21,858 nt of DNA from Saccoglossus kowalevskii (taxonomy: Eukaryota; Hemichordata; Enteropneusta; Harrimaniidae), in assembly GCF_000003605.2 (NCBI RefSeq), contig NW_003133345.1, positions 209,846 to 231,703 of the forward strand, given 5' to 3'. The position numbers and the translations under genes are program-made. The notes below the pieces were generated by a model. The model was not told the origin of the DNA, did no database searches, and saw nothing but the letters and a program-made list of their open reading frames with translations. The first letter of the stretch is position 1. Each line of letters begins with the position of its first letter. Positions 11,501 through 19,596 of the stretch are shown one piece after another.

Positions 11501-12306
11501 TGTGTTTCCGGACCTAGGAAAGCTCGTTAACCCAACTAATGGTCGACTCCCATTTGGCCAATTACCATAACCAACAGAGCAGTCAGAATAATTATTATCT
11601 GTATTGACAAGACAAATTAAGTTGCAATTCAATAAAAATCACGCCTTTCTACAGTGAAATCAACTATATATTGTATTTGGTAGGGATACATCATTCTACA
11701 ACATGTAACGGCAGGAAAAAAATATTTGTTTTAAATGTTACACTCGCCTTTCTAATTGCCTATTGATTGTTAGCCCTTTGATAGTTCGATTTTTACAAAA
11801 TAGATGAAGAGTAGTAATTGTTTGTACCCAAGCATTTTAAAAGCTATGTGTATAAATGAGTTGTTCGACAGTAATGTTGTTTTTTTGTTTTGTTTTTATG
11901 AATAGATCTATTTACGCACAGTATGACAGCCATATACGTGAATGTTTAAACGTCAAAAAGTAGGCGATAATGTTCCATACATACCGGCGCTGTATTTTGT
12001 GATAGTGTGTCCAGATATGGAGGTATTATTTTCCACATCAGTACTCGTCGTTAGCGTTTGGAGTTTTGCGGGAACAGTTGTAAGGCTTTGAGCTTGGTCT
12101 CTAGTTGTTTCAGTGTTAACATTTATAGTAGTAGATTGTACACCCTTCAAGGTTCTAGTCACATCCGATTCTGTATTCAGCGATTGTGTTTTAATCCATT
12201 TCGGTACCGTGGACAAATCGGATAGATAAGCATGCTCAATGTTGAAGTAAAGTGATACTAGGCAGATTGCCGGTAGACAAAACGGTAGCAGTTTTCTAAT
12301 AACCAT
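2205..12306 (-). CDS. WSCD-like Golgi sulfotransferase, four exons, two frameshifts
   Basis: Join 12306..11985, 11598..11422, 3392..3203, 2567..2205. After discounting two extra bases it encodes about 349 residues. Seen: hydrophobic anchor at residues 5-21; Ser/Thr-rich stem to about 107 with N-glycosylation sequons at N93/N94; P-loop [10 protein letters not shown] at 132-141 (5'-phosphosulfate binding); VYKAH at 182-186 and RNPYDS at 200-205 (3'-phosphate binding); YEDL at 263-266; EGRF at 298-301; C-terminal [10 protein letters not shown]. These motifs in this order are those of the WSCD1/WSCD2 sulfotransferase family, PAPS-dependent type II Golgi enzymes; the human members are described as sialate O-sulfotransferases. 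No WSC (cysteine-rich carbohydrate-binding) domain is present, so only the catalytic half matches and the acceptor is unknown. Every intron is phase 1. The frame is broken at 3227-3231 and 2353-2355. As it stands, translation would stop after about 227 residues. Confidence 0.85.
2568..3202 (-). other. Intron 3 of the sulfotransferase gene
   Basis: A 635-base intron from donor GTGAGT (3202) to acceptor CTTTTAG (2568), phase 1. The small open frames inside it on both strands have no recognisable content. Confidence 0.75.
3203..3392 (-). CDS. Sulfotransferase exon 3: 3'-phosphate-binding exon, with one frameshift
   Basis: The exon is 190 bases, where a phase-1-to-phase-1 exon would need 189. 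The acceptor AATACACAG at 3393 and the donor ACA|GTGAGT at 3202 are both strong. The first part reads [10 protein letters not shown] through VYKAH to [11 protein letters not shown] and HTKGFLANP. There the frame is lost in a run of five C (plus strand ggggg at 3227-3231). With four C it would continue QLEEVFKD into exon 4; as given it reaches TAA at 3210-3208. The fact that the restored frame matches the exon 4 phase supports a single extra base. Confidence 0.8.
3204..3226. other. 3' edge of the frameshifted segment of exon 3
   Basis: This marks the 23 bases between the C5 run and the donor that are read in the wrong frame in the given sequence. Read one base over, they encode LEEVFKD and connect in phase to exon 4. 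It is listed so that the position of the break is explicit. Confidence 0.6.
3428..3580. mobile_element. Possible hAT-like non-autonomous element
   Basis: The left edge, cagtcaggagcggatccaag, and the right edge, reading tgcagtggcagctttagagg on the minus strand, both resemble the CAGTGGCGGATCC-type ends common in animal hAT elements. Near the right end a G/C hairpin (stem ggggcgc 3540-3546, gcgcccc 3552-3558, loop of 5) is present. No clear target duplication was found. Confidence 0.3.
3581..5059. other. Intronic stretch without a recognisable gene
   Basis: Apart from the transposon-end fragment at 4309-4420, I see only AT-rich sequence with short chance open frames (for example 4746-4534, minus). 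Confidence 0.55.
4309..4420 (+). mobile_element. Fragment with cagtggcggtgcc terminus
   Basis: cagtggcggtgccacagggg followed by a G-run, then gacgtcgcccctccaaaatc and a CCCTTTTTGTC block, has the look of the end of a DNA transposon. The other end was not identified. The open frame through it (4192-4422) is not protein-like. Confidence 0.3.
6140..6403 (+). pseudogene. LINE reverse transcriptase remnant with collapsed core
   Basis: An open stretch of 87 codons joins the finger-region motif MSKNKSPGQ directly to the sequence around the catalytic FADD box, here [10 protein letters not shown]. The palm regions that normally lie between them (including the first catalytic Asp) are gone, and one Asp of the FADD pair is Gly. 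Polymerase activity is excluded. Confidence 0.75.
6708..7424 (+). pseudogene. LINE ORF2 C-terminal region, longest open piece
   Basis: 238 codons. The first 20 or so (before GGLSM) are in the wrong frame: the +1 frame reads [15 protein letters not shown], which is the conserved version. From GGLSMTDLY onward it is family-like, including [20 protein letters not shown] and [17 protein letters not shown]. It ends at TAA (7422-7424). The protein continues one frame over from about 7456. Confidence 0.75.
7456..7836 (+). pseudogene. LINE ORF2 C-terminal zinc-finger region
   Basis: Begins [13 protein letters not shown], the usual pre-finger segment, then [18 protein letters not shown] (Cys-X2-Cys-X8-His-X4-Cys) and the aromatic ALWRDLFF. 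It ends at TGA in the short 3' tail, where cattgctaaacaaaacaata and an AATAAA-like signal at 7859 follow. Confidence 0.78.
7956..7988. repeat. Perfect 10-base inverted repeat
   Basis: tgacaacaca (7956-7965) and tgtgttgtca (7979-7988) are exact reverse complements around a 13-base loop. The site overlaps a CACGTG at 7953-7958. It lies about 90 bases past the LINE 3' end. Confidence 0.6.
8130..8300. other. Short GC/CpG-richer block
   Basis: Contrasts with the AT-rich surroundings: gcgttattagcgtgtgct, gttagcgtcgcttggga and cgcgcgtgcgcaggtgacg, the last resembling a TGCGCA-type NRF-1 site. It could be a fossil promoter of the THAP or neighbouring relic. Confidence 0.25.
8408..8626 (-). other. 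Unrecognised open frame, 72 codons
   Basis: The predicted product is charged and Trp-rich (for example [26 protein letters not shown]). I cannot place it in a family. It sits just outside the left arm of the 73-base inverted repeat, so it may be coding debris of the same compound repeat. Chance is not excluded. Confidence 0.2.
8629..8701 (+). repeat. 73-base inverted repeat, left arm
   Basis: Begins cctaatttccgagttactat and ends ttctcaaagtacccggatga plus cagtcc. It matches the minus strand of 9880-9952 over its full 73 bases without gaps, at roughly three quarters identity by eye. The best block is tacccggatgac. In the right arm this ATGAC is the start codon of the SAP relic, so the arm carries its 5' leader. 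Confidence 0.65.
8817..9160 (+). pseudogene. THAP-domain protein relic
   Basis: The ATG at 8817 has a good context (AAAATGG). The relic reads [20 protein letters not shown], slips frame in an A-run near 8870-8880, continues [32 protein letters not shown], and slips again to [13 protein letters not shown] (9004-9041). This is the order of a THAP zinc-binding DNA-binding domain: Cys start, TFH.F, W, final CSRHF. THAP domains occur in P-element and Kolobok transposases and in host regulators. The downstream readable part ([20 protein letters not shown]) is not diagnostic. At least two frameshifts and a probable Cys-to-Tyr change (NAPDY) make it non-functional. Confidence 0.6.
9310..9889 (-). pseudogene. 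SAP-start, SWIM-type multicopy family relic, copy A
   Basis: The ATG at 9889 opens [20 protein letters not shown] and then [19 protein letters not shown] and [19 protein letters not shown]. The latter two are a SAP-like helix-extended-helix (Leu-x2-Phe-Leu-x2-Arg-Gly then Lys-x2-Leu). After a slip near 9690 the frame shows [38 protein letters not shown] and [13 protein letters not shown]. After another, [16 protein letters not shown], which resembles the strand before a SWIM zinc finger. A donor-like GTAAGT follows at about 9337. The order resembles the SAP/SWIM/YqaJ proteins that are multicopy in many marine invertebrates. That assignment rests on recall of the pattern and is moderate. Confidence 0.45.
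9880..9952 (-). repeat. 73-base inverted repeat, right arm
   Basis: Reverse-complement partner of 8629-8701. On the minus strand it reads cctaattttcgagttgttag at the outer edge and aaaatacccggatgacgagc at the inner edge. The same sequence recurs at 11004-11077 in the second SAP copy. Flanking target duplications are not obvious. Confidence 0.65.
9959..10602. other. Spacer between the two SAP copies
   Basis: AT-rich with a (taa/aat)-rich patch near 10080-10100 and one small hairpin. No coding signal was found. Confidence 0.5.
10299..10321. repeat. Small perfect hairpin
   Basis: ccgggac (10299-10305) and gtcccgg (10315-10321) around a 9-base loop in otherwise unremarkable intronic sequence. 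Confidence 0.5.
10603..10683 (+). repeat. 16-base minisatellite
   Basis: Five consecutive units of gatttcggaacatag(a/g) at 10603-10618, 10619-10634, 10635-10650, 10651-10666 and 10667-10682. Units differ only at the last base. The array ends six bases before the N run. A diverged single unit (atttcggaaccatag) lies beyond copy B at 11345-11359. Confidence 0.9.
10689..10738. other. Assembly gap, 50 N
   Basis: Exactly 50 unresolved bases, probably a placeholder of unknown true size. It separates the minisatellite from SAP copy B. Confidence 0.98.
10739..11083 (-). pseudogene. SAP-start family relic, copy B, cut by the assembly gap
   Basis: Nearly the same sequence as 9611-9958, about 90% identical by eye over some 340 bases and in the same orientation. 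It reads [39 protein letters not shown] and [19 protein letters not shown], and slips frame near 10810 before [12 protein letters not shown] at the edge of the Ns. The 5' leader contains CTAGAGGGCGC. Only the first third of the copy A coding region is present. Confidence 0.55.
11422..11598 (-). CDS. Sulfotransferase exon 2: P-loop exon
   Basis: The exon is 177 bases (59 codons), phase 1 at both ends. The acceptor is TTTGTCTTGTCAATACAG at 11599 and the donor is GGAG|GTATGT. The first codon is split: G from exon 1 plus AT gives Asp. The exon encodes the [10 protein letters not shown] lead-in, the 5'-phosphosulfate loop [10 protein letters not shown], the following helix TRHLIE and the family-typical [11 protein letters not shown] end. 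This is the most diagnostic piece of the gene. Both splice sites and the frame agree with the neighbouring exons. Confidence 0.88.
11599..11984 (-). other. Intron 1 of the sulfotransferase gene
   Basis: 386 bases from donor GTATGT (11984) to acceptor TCAATACAG (11599), phase 1. The acceptor tract is weakly pyrimidine-rich. Nothing else was recognised. Confidence 0.8.
11985..12306 (-). CDS. Sulfotransferase exon 1: signal anchor and stem
   Basis: The exon encodes 107 codons plus one base. The ATG at 12306 has A at -3 and G at +4, a strong start context. Residues 1-21 ([20 protein letters not shown]...) have two basic residues followed by a hydrophobic stretch, typical of a type II signal anchor with the N terminus cytosolic. 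Residues 22-107 are rich in Thr, Ser and Asn, as expected of a Golgi stem. The exon ends GCGCCG|GTATGT, a good donor in phase 1. The open frame continues 32 bases past the donor to 11953, but that tail is intron. A splice-acceptor-like CTTCTTTTACAG lies 13 bases upstream of the ATG, so a separate 5' non-coding exon is possible. Confidence 0.8.
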
Positions 12307-12371
12307 ACTATCAGTGTGTCTGTAAAAGAAGGAAGTATTAGGTCATTTACAGAGAATATTATAGTCCAAAC

Positions 12372-12477
12372 TAGACCAGAGTGTGCTTGGTATATTTATA
12401 TACACTCTTATTGGGACAATTGGGTCAATGTCAGCTTACACCAATTATACAACTCTTGGTCACGTGACCCATTGTCC
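12372..12477 (-). promoter_or_regulatory. Candidate TATA promoter of the sulfotransferase gene
   Basis: On the minus strand TATATAAATATA occupies 12402-12391. An initiator-like CTAGTTT (YYANWYY) places its A at 12372, 30 bases downstream, which is the expected spacing. Transcription from there would give a 66-base leader with a minimal uORF (ATG ACC TAA, 12346-12338). Upstream is an inverted repeat, GGACAATTGGGTCA at 12414-12427 against GGACAATGGGTCA (minus, 12477-12465). The inner 12-base palindrome ggtcacgtgacc at 12458-12469 contains a CACGTG E-box. Against this, the acceptor-like site at 12320 would make the region intronic. Confidence 0.4.
12414..12477. repeat. Inverted repeat with CACGTG palindrome
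   Basis: Outer arms ggacaattgggtca (12414-12427) and tgacccattgtcc (12465-12477) match apart from one inserted T. The right arm overlaps the 12-base palindrome ggtcacgtgacc. Confidence 0.65.
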
Positions 12478-12883
12478 TAACCGTGTGGTTATTTCTGTAA
12501 CTCAAATATTGGTCTGCAATCTCAATTATTGTCTTTTATGCATATAAGTACCAACTACATTTTTGGATCGTGCATATGACGATTAATAATTGGCATAGTG
12601 ATAGGCGTTTTTGAACCCACAAAATCAGTGTAAACAACGTATAGAATGTACTTAAATGCAACACTGTAAATAACGCTGCCTTTTTTCTCCGCAGGGGTTT
12701 CACCTGTTTTTGCATATTATTTTTCTGAAATTTAGAGCTTATTGGTGACCTTCACTTTTATCATGCTTTTTGAGCCTTCCTTTCTTGAGATGGTTATTGT
12801 TAGCAACGAAGTTGTCTTGCGCATATTTCTTGTATTTATTCCTACACTTTCCATTGCAGTAAATTGCCTCAATTTATATTAAT

Positions 12884-13141
12884 TTAAATCCATAAACAAT
12901 CCATAGAAATATGCAGCTTCATCCTATGACAAGCTGGCGCCCCTAATTCTGTGACGGTTTTGTTAAAAAAATTTAAAATTCCGACGCGTCCTTGTAAATG
13001 GATTTTGCTCATACAATCTGCTACATACATATTTATATTGTCATGCAAATAGTCACACGCAGGTTCTGGGCAACCCCGTATAAAGTGAGTAGTATAAATC
13101 CAAGGCTGCAATTTGAGTTCACAATTATTTAATTTATTCAT
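12884..13141 (-). other. Unrecognised open frame, 85 codons
   Basis: The ATG at 13141 has an AAA-rich context. The product contains several Cys (GCPEPACDY, VADCMSK, GAPACHRM). An internal acceptor-like TTGCAG at codon 12 would allow an exon starting PWIYTT. I do not recognise the family. It lies upstream of the sulfotransferase promoter on the same strand. It could be chance, a lone exon or transposon debris. Confidence 0.22.
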
Positions 13142-13316
13142 TAAAATGTTTCTTTGTATTTTTGATCCAAGTACATGTATGTTACCTAAATTGTTAAAAC
13201 AATCAGTTGTCTCGTATATGCATGTGACACTGTTATTTTTTTCTGGAAAAAAAAACTAAATCTGGCTCCCTAATATTTTAAAGATGGTTCTCGAGTCACT
13301 CTTCTGCTGAGAAAAT

Positions 13317-13338
13317 TGTAATGTAATGTAATGTAATG
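13317..13338 (+). repeat. (tgtaa)4 microsatellite
   Basis: Four perfect tgtaa units at 13317-13336, followed by a partial unit. Confidence 0.85.
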
Positions 13339-15295
13339 ACAATGTAAACAGGATGTCAGGCATCGGGTAATTAACTAGGTACATGGCTGGTATTTGCAAT
13401 ACATAGTTCATAGCATAATCACGCCACGCAAGAACACAAACACGTAAACAAAAATAACCCTGTTACAATTATGTCTCCAAAACACTCTACTCATGATGGT
13501 GTTGAACAACAAAATATACACTGTTTATACAAACAGGATTTCTTTCAGGACGGAAAAGAATGTACACATTCATAACAAAAATCGTTGTATTTCCTGCTCT
13601 TTGGAAATAAATACAAACTATCTATTTATTTATAACTAGATGCATGTAATCCTTCGTAATATGACTTCATTTTGGAAATAATCCAAACGACTCTTCCCAT
13701 AGCGACAAGATGGTTTTCAAGCCGTGAATTTATACGAGAGTTAAAAATCGTAATAAACATACATCCTACATACAACAGCGTATGTTAAATAATTAAGAAA
13801 GAGAACATGAGAAGTATGCAAAATGTATCCCAATTTTTTACAAAAAAAATGTGTCATCAAAATAACTGTATTCGTGCACAAAACGTGATCTTAATAAATC
13901 GGTAAAAACAAATGCTTCAATTATGCGATATATATACTCTAATTCATTTGATTACAAGTGCGATGTAAATGTTGATAAACAAATATTCTATCAGTACGAG
14001 CTGTCTTTAATATGCTTTGCATATAAGCCATATATGTCTTACTTACTTACTTGTTTTTTTTTGCATCTACAATAAGTTTTGCCATGTGACGTGATGCGTT
14101 TCCAGGGATATCTGAATCTGGGTTCATTAATGGCATACGTTCCGTTATAAGATGCAATTACAGACTTGATAGCATTGTGATGTTTTGAAGGAAAATATAA
14201 TGTAAAATAATAACTGACACTCCATAATATAAGAATCTAATGAATCGATCATAAAAACAATAAATATGTTTAACCACTAAATTAATTTTTCAATGTATAA
14301 TTTAACCTCGAGATTGTTTATACAATAAAGAAAAAAAATAACAAAATATTAAATACTAGATTAATTATTAAAATGTGCACATTTACATAGCCTTTTCCGT
14401 ATTTATTCCTGTATTAACACAAATAAAAATCGTAATCGCTCGTAATATGACATTATTTTCGTAATCGTCCGGGCTTTGTAAGCTGCACATTTATACACAA
14501 AGTATACACACTCGTATTAAATAAACACCGTGCTGACAGCTGTTGTAATGATTTCAATAATAATTAAAAGTATTCGAATGATGCAATGACAAAAAATATA
14601 TTGATAAAATAATAACATTTCTGCCGATTATCGACAACCATTGGTGACACATTGCTTTGTAACGTAAACTTCATACGCTAATTTTTTATTACAACTCGTT
14701 TTTTTTTTATCTCAGACGTTCCGGCGCTGGCTTTCCTGACGTGTAGGTGAGTGCTTTCACGTTCTTGACAAAGCTCTAGTGTTTTTGCTCGCTTGAAGAC
14801 CCTAATCTTATTTGATTTCATAAAGACAATGTCAGAATTGTTTAGAGAATATTCTAGATTTGTATTTCCGTGAAACATTTGTCAAACAGTTATTGAGTAG
14901 TCTGGCAACAAACGTCAAATTTCAGTCTGATTTTAACGTTCGCGTTGCATGGATCGGTGATTTTCCACTCTCTTTGATTGCCTGCTCATTTTCGAAATTC
15001 AAACTGGATCTGTTTGTCGGATTTAAAGGCATCGCTCGTTTCCAAAATATGAATCATAATTACATTCTCAGAATTGCAGAAATTGATTGTGAGTTTTAAA
15101 GCGACAATCACAATTGGCATGGTACATGTAAAAGATATAGTGGCGGTAATGTTTTTGTATGGCAAATCAGGCAGTGTAGTATGGTCTGAAGCGGCCATAC
15201 TATGACACTTGGAGGTGATCGGTAATGCAACGATATCACGGTATATAACGGAATATAGTTCAAATAATACATTTAAATGATATCATACAATGATT

Positions 15296-15542
15296 CAATT
15301 TGTCAAAATATTAATAATAAATTATTGTATTACCCGGTTGTGGATTATTCTGTTTCTCGGTCAAATAGACAAAATAAATGCGAATAAAATAAGTACTATA
15401 TGTGAAATGGTGTTTGATCGGTCTGTATTTCATTACAAAACTACAAATTTGTTTTTTTTTTTAGAAATAAGAAAGTAAGCTAACCTAAGATTCTTAACCC
15501 AACCTCAGATTATAAGTTAGTTTATTTGTGTCTATTAATATT
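15296..15542 (+). repeat. Dispersed repeat Y, copy 1
   Basis: Matches 17778-18012 in blocks: caatttgtcaaaatattaat, ttattgtatt(a/t)cccggt, attacaaaact and, best kept, aaccyaacctcagattataa then gttagtttatttgtgt. No coding content is seen. Confidence 0.75.
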
Positions 15543-16156
15543 GATTACAGATGTTTAGATCAAACAAGCGAAACAGTAATTTTTAATCGGTGCAACTAAA
15601 AAAAAAACTCGTTATTTTATAAATTAAATTGTGTCAAAACATTATAACCCTTCTAGAGGAGAAGAGATATTATTATTATTGGTTAGAAATAATTCGAAGG
15701 GGAAAAGTGGGAACTCAATATAAAAGTCATATGATAATGGTTATACATTATATTTGTTGTTAATTGCGGAATCTAACAGTGACTCAGACAAACGTCACTT
15801 CCGTCCAAGAAAGGTTGTAAAGTAAATGAGAATTTACTGGAATAGAAAGTGGAATTACAACGACGAAGAATGTTGGCAGTAGATAAAAGAAAATTCTACT
15901 TTAGATGGAAGAACAAAGATGATACAATTTTATTTGAACTAATAAGAGAAACGATTTTGAATTTCATCATACTAGTTGGATTGTGTTTAAAACATTGTTT
16001 AATTTGACATGTATTTAATTCAACACTTTGAAATTATTTTAGGTTATTCTAGTAAATTAAGACAATTATCATAATTTTATTTGTTCTGTACTTAACATAT
16101 CTAATATTTATTTCGGAATAACATATTACAATCAATTTTGAAGACTACATCATTTT

Positions 16157-16291
16157 GTTAAAGAGTGGTGGTCGTCGCGCCGCGTCCTGCTCGACATGGG
16201 ACTCATAGCGACGTATACAACGCGTGTAAAATACATTGTTTGTTTACATGAAATTCGAACACGCGCTGCGCGACGACCACCGTTCTTTAAC
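16157..16291. mobile_element. Palindromic MITE, about 135 bp
   Basis: The left end gttaaagagtggtggtcgtc is mirrored by the right end, which reads gttaaagaacggtggtcgtc on the minus strand. Arms of about 30 bases end in a CpG-rich gcgcsgcgcgt block. TTAA occurs at both outer edges and may be the target duplication of a piggyBac- or Kolobok-type element. The interior has no open frame, so it would be moved only in trans. Confidence 0.75.
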
Positions 16292-17520
16292 TATTTCTTT
16301 CATCGCTCATGTTTTTTCATTACTCTGTGGTGTCACGGTGAGACAGGTTTTTGTGACAGCTTGTTAAGAGAGTAACTATTTGAATAATGTAGTATTAGTT
16401 TTAAAATAATTACTGAAATAAAACTACTACTCGGATCAACGGATAGTCTGTTAATACACTTTAAACGTAAGTGGCCACCGCGATCTTGCTTTCGGTGACC
16501 ATTTACGTCCAATGTCTATTGAAATACTGTGTTTGGTTTGTGGCTGGCACTCAAACGAACTATGAACTCTCACACATACAAACAAAAATTACACCACTAC
16601 ATATTCTACCTGGTGATTGGAGTAATATTTATTCCCAAATGGAAACAACACCCCCCCCCCCAATCGGCATTCTACTGTTGCCCTAGGAATAGACTGTCTG
16701 TTGGGAAAAAAATGACCAGAAGGCAAAACTGAGATGGTTGCTGTCAGTGAGTATGCCGGATTTCCACTGGGTGACATGTTTGGCAATTAATGTAATTGAC
16801 CGAATATTGAACACATCCATGTACAATAGCTGACTCACGCCTTGCCACTTTGAAAAGTACAATGGCGTCATGACTGACTGCAAATTTTAAACAAAATGTG
16901 TTTGTGTCTCAGAGATAACTATTCAACATGCAAATTTTGTTATGACGTACACAAATTTAAATGCGATTGCGATTACAATATCACATCTGCACCAATCTCG
17001 GGTGTTCCATTCATGAATGCAGTTTTAGGGGACATTTTTACTTGAATTGAAATATCGCCGTACCTATTCCACGAAATCATAACTTCTCTAATTTGTGCAA
17101 GTTTTATACGTCTTATATCAGTCAGGTCAAAGGCTAAATGAATATAATAAACAGCCAATTGCAATAGAGTAGCCAAAGTGTTAAAAATAATATTTTAATA
17201 TGAATGCGATAAATTATAATATATATATGAAACCTAGATGAGAGCCTTTGGAGTGAAAGAGATAACTAATATTATGGTTTAATCCGCATGCTTGATACAT
17301 TGAACGATACTTTATTGGAAGCACAGCTGGAGTTAATCACTTTAGGGCAAACTCCAAGATAATTAAAATCTTTTATAAAACGAAATACAGAAAACAAAGA
17401 CTGGCTTTTACAAAAAGTGTTGATGTCAGAAGAGAATCTAACATGTGGGTGTAAACACACATAAATATTTTCTCATCGTACAATAAATGAAACGAATACT
17501 GAAATAATCGAACAAAAACG
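16292..17520. other. Region without recognised genes
   Basis: Overlapping chance frames on both strands around 16471-17176 show no domain or splice support. An 11-C run is at 16651-16661. Confidence 0.5.
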
Positions 17521-17725
17521 CTCGGTCTGTCCCGAGATCGGCACACAAATTATTTACCACATGCATGCAAAATTAACAACAAGTACAATATAAACTTATC
17601 AACACGCAGTAATATTAATGCAAAGGAATGATATTTTGTGTTGTTGTCCGTGACTTCCAAATCTTCACTACACTACTAACTGTAGATTTGGTTGTAAGGT
17701 GAATGTTTGGAAGTTAGTGCAAAAC
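17521..17725 (+). repeat. Repeat X, copy 1
   Basis: Matches 18012-18225: tsggtttgtcccga-type start, tatttaccacat, aacacgcagtaatattaatg, gttgtccgtgacytccaaat and tagatttggttgt. Internally, cttccaaatcttcac and gtgaatgtttggaag form an imperfect hairpin. Confidence 0.75.
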
Positions 17726-17777
17726 TAAAGACATTGTTAACTCACAATTAATCTACTGTTAAGATCATAGTCAGTGT

Positions 17778-18012
17778 CAATTTGGCAAAATATTAATAAT
17801 GAGTTATTGTATTTCCCGGTGGCAGATTATTTACTTTTTCGGACAAATATACAATTTAAATACGAATAAATAAGTTTGTGAAATTGTGTATTTTATTACA
17901 AAACTGTTTTATATTATTTAAAAAAATGACTTATAGAAGTAGGAAGATGGGCTAGCCTCGGATTCGTAACCCAACTTCAGATTATAAGTTAGTTTATTTG
18001 TGTATATTAATC
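17778..18012 (+). repeat. Dispersed repeat Y, copy 2
   Basis: Second copy of the 15296-15542 repeat, same orientation. It is bounded on the right directly by repeat X copy 2, giving an X-Y-X layout. Confidence 0.75.
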
Positions 18013-18225
18013 TTGGTTTGTCCCGAAATCGACACATTAGAACAGAGAGTATTTACCACATATATGTAATATATTAATTACAAGTAGAATGTAAACTTGT
18101 GAACACGCAGTAATATTAATGCAATACCTGTGTTATGTGGTTGTCCGTGACCTCCAAATCTTCACTCACTGAAGTAGATTTGGTTGTGTGGTGAATGGAT
18201 GGGAGTTAATATATGAGTACAAAAC
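18012..18225 (+). repeat. Repeat X, copy 2
   Basis: Second copy of 17521-17725, with the same internal hairpin sequence (cctccaaatcttcac / gtgaatggatgggag). It follows repeat Y without a spacer. Confidence 0.75.
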
Positions 18226-19356
18226 GAACGTGTCACCGCTTTCGACACGTGTTGCCTAGTAACAGCAGCAGCATATAACCGCTGCGATTCTGCAGTAAAC
18301 TGAGAGCGCCACGGACGTCGGGATAGCAACGGAATCAATGGCTCAAAAGACTTAAACTGTTCGCGCCAGTGTATAAACTGTGTTAATTTATGCTTATTCA
18401 CTTAATTTATTTTAAGACGATTATCCTGTTATTTCAAAATATGAACTGTTACAATGTATCCCACGGTAACTGTACACGAATACTCCACAGACGAAACATT
18501 TGTAATTACAGGCTTGATTATAGCTGGCAAGCTCGTATTATTTTAACTAATTATTGTGTTTTATGTACTACTTATACCATGGCAGAGAGAATTTGTATAC
18601 TAGTATATTCTGATTTATTTGTGCATAATAAATAATATACTTCCATTGATCTATGAACTGATGAGATTCACCGTGTTTGTTTTGCTACATGTGAAGCGCA
18701 GTACCTCTAAGTGATGCACACACTATTTAATAATAACACATCTCTGTGAAGGCCAATGGCACGATTTGTTGTCAGCTCAAGATATAGCGGTTAATAACCA
18801 TGATATTGGCGGTCGAAGGCGAGTCGAAGGCAATAGCAGACGACAAATCGTGACGGTGCTCGAATGAGTCTGTGTTGTTTATTTCATCTCATCACGTCGC
18901 ACGGAAATCGAGCACGTACAATTACATATAACATGCAATAGTTGCTCATACTACAGCAATTCCAGGCACTGATTTGACGCTGAAGTAATGCTAGATATAG
19001 ATAACATTCTACCACAGGGAGTTGGACAAACTTAATAATAACAAAAATAATAAAATGTTATATAACTTTTCTTTTACCCACCTTCCTGGTATCGATTTCA
19101 AGTAATCACTGATCTTTGTTTATAGCATACTTTCCTTTATCACAATCTTCGTTACGCGCTAATGTTATATTGAAATTTTAACGCGCGATGTAGACACACC
19201 CTATTATAGTAAAATATTCCAAGGGTTGAAACTGCGCCCCTCTCACTGAAATAACATGTGACGCAAACTGAAGTAGGAAACTAAGTTGAGAGCCTCGACT
19301 GTTTATTGGAGGAGAAATTCAGAACTAATGTACCACCACTTGGGCTTAGACTTATT

Positions 19357-19445
19357 ACGAAACGACCCCAAAACGAGCCAAACGAGCCAAACAACCCAAA
19401 AACGACCCAAAAACTACTCAAACGACCAAAAAACGAACCAAAATG
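19357..19445 (+). repeat. Imperfect (acgacccaaa)-type simple repeat
   Basis: Successive variants acgaccccaa, aacgagccaa, acgagccaaa, caacccaaaa, acgacccaaa, acgaccaaaa and acgaaccaaa. Confidence 0.75.
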
Positions 19446-19596
19446 ACAACAACAGATCGTCAAACTGTCCAATTACCGCGATATTATTGCAACAGCCATT
19501 TTAATGAGCACATCGACCGATGAGGGCGCTGTTCTCATCTGGATTCTCGCTGTCCAGAATTACGGAATAAAAAAAATACACAGAATAATTAATAAT

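Larger units (their letters stand above)
12480..16156. other. Gene-poor AT-rich region
   Basis: Apart from the open frame at 13141-12884, a short (tgtaa)n microsatellite and the first copy of the Y repeat (15296-15542), I see no coding, RNA-gene or mobile-element signal. Poly-A and poly-T tracts are frequent. Confidence 0.5.

Noticed and set aside
11373-11570. Plus-strand open frame overlapping exon 2
   Set aside because: Antisense shadow of the P-loop exon.
11953-11984. C-terminal tail of the exon 1 open frame
   Set aside because: Lies past the GTATGT donor; the phase and the match to exon 2 show it is intron.
16471-17176. Several overlapping 60-70 codon frames on both strands
   Set aside because: No domains, low-complexity segments (the C11 run gives a proline stretch) and no splice support; expected by chance.
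19281-19504. Frames across the acgacccaaa repeat
   Set aside because: Composition is dictated by the simple repeat.
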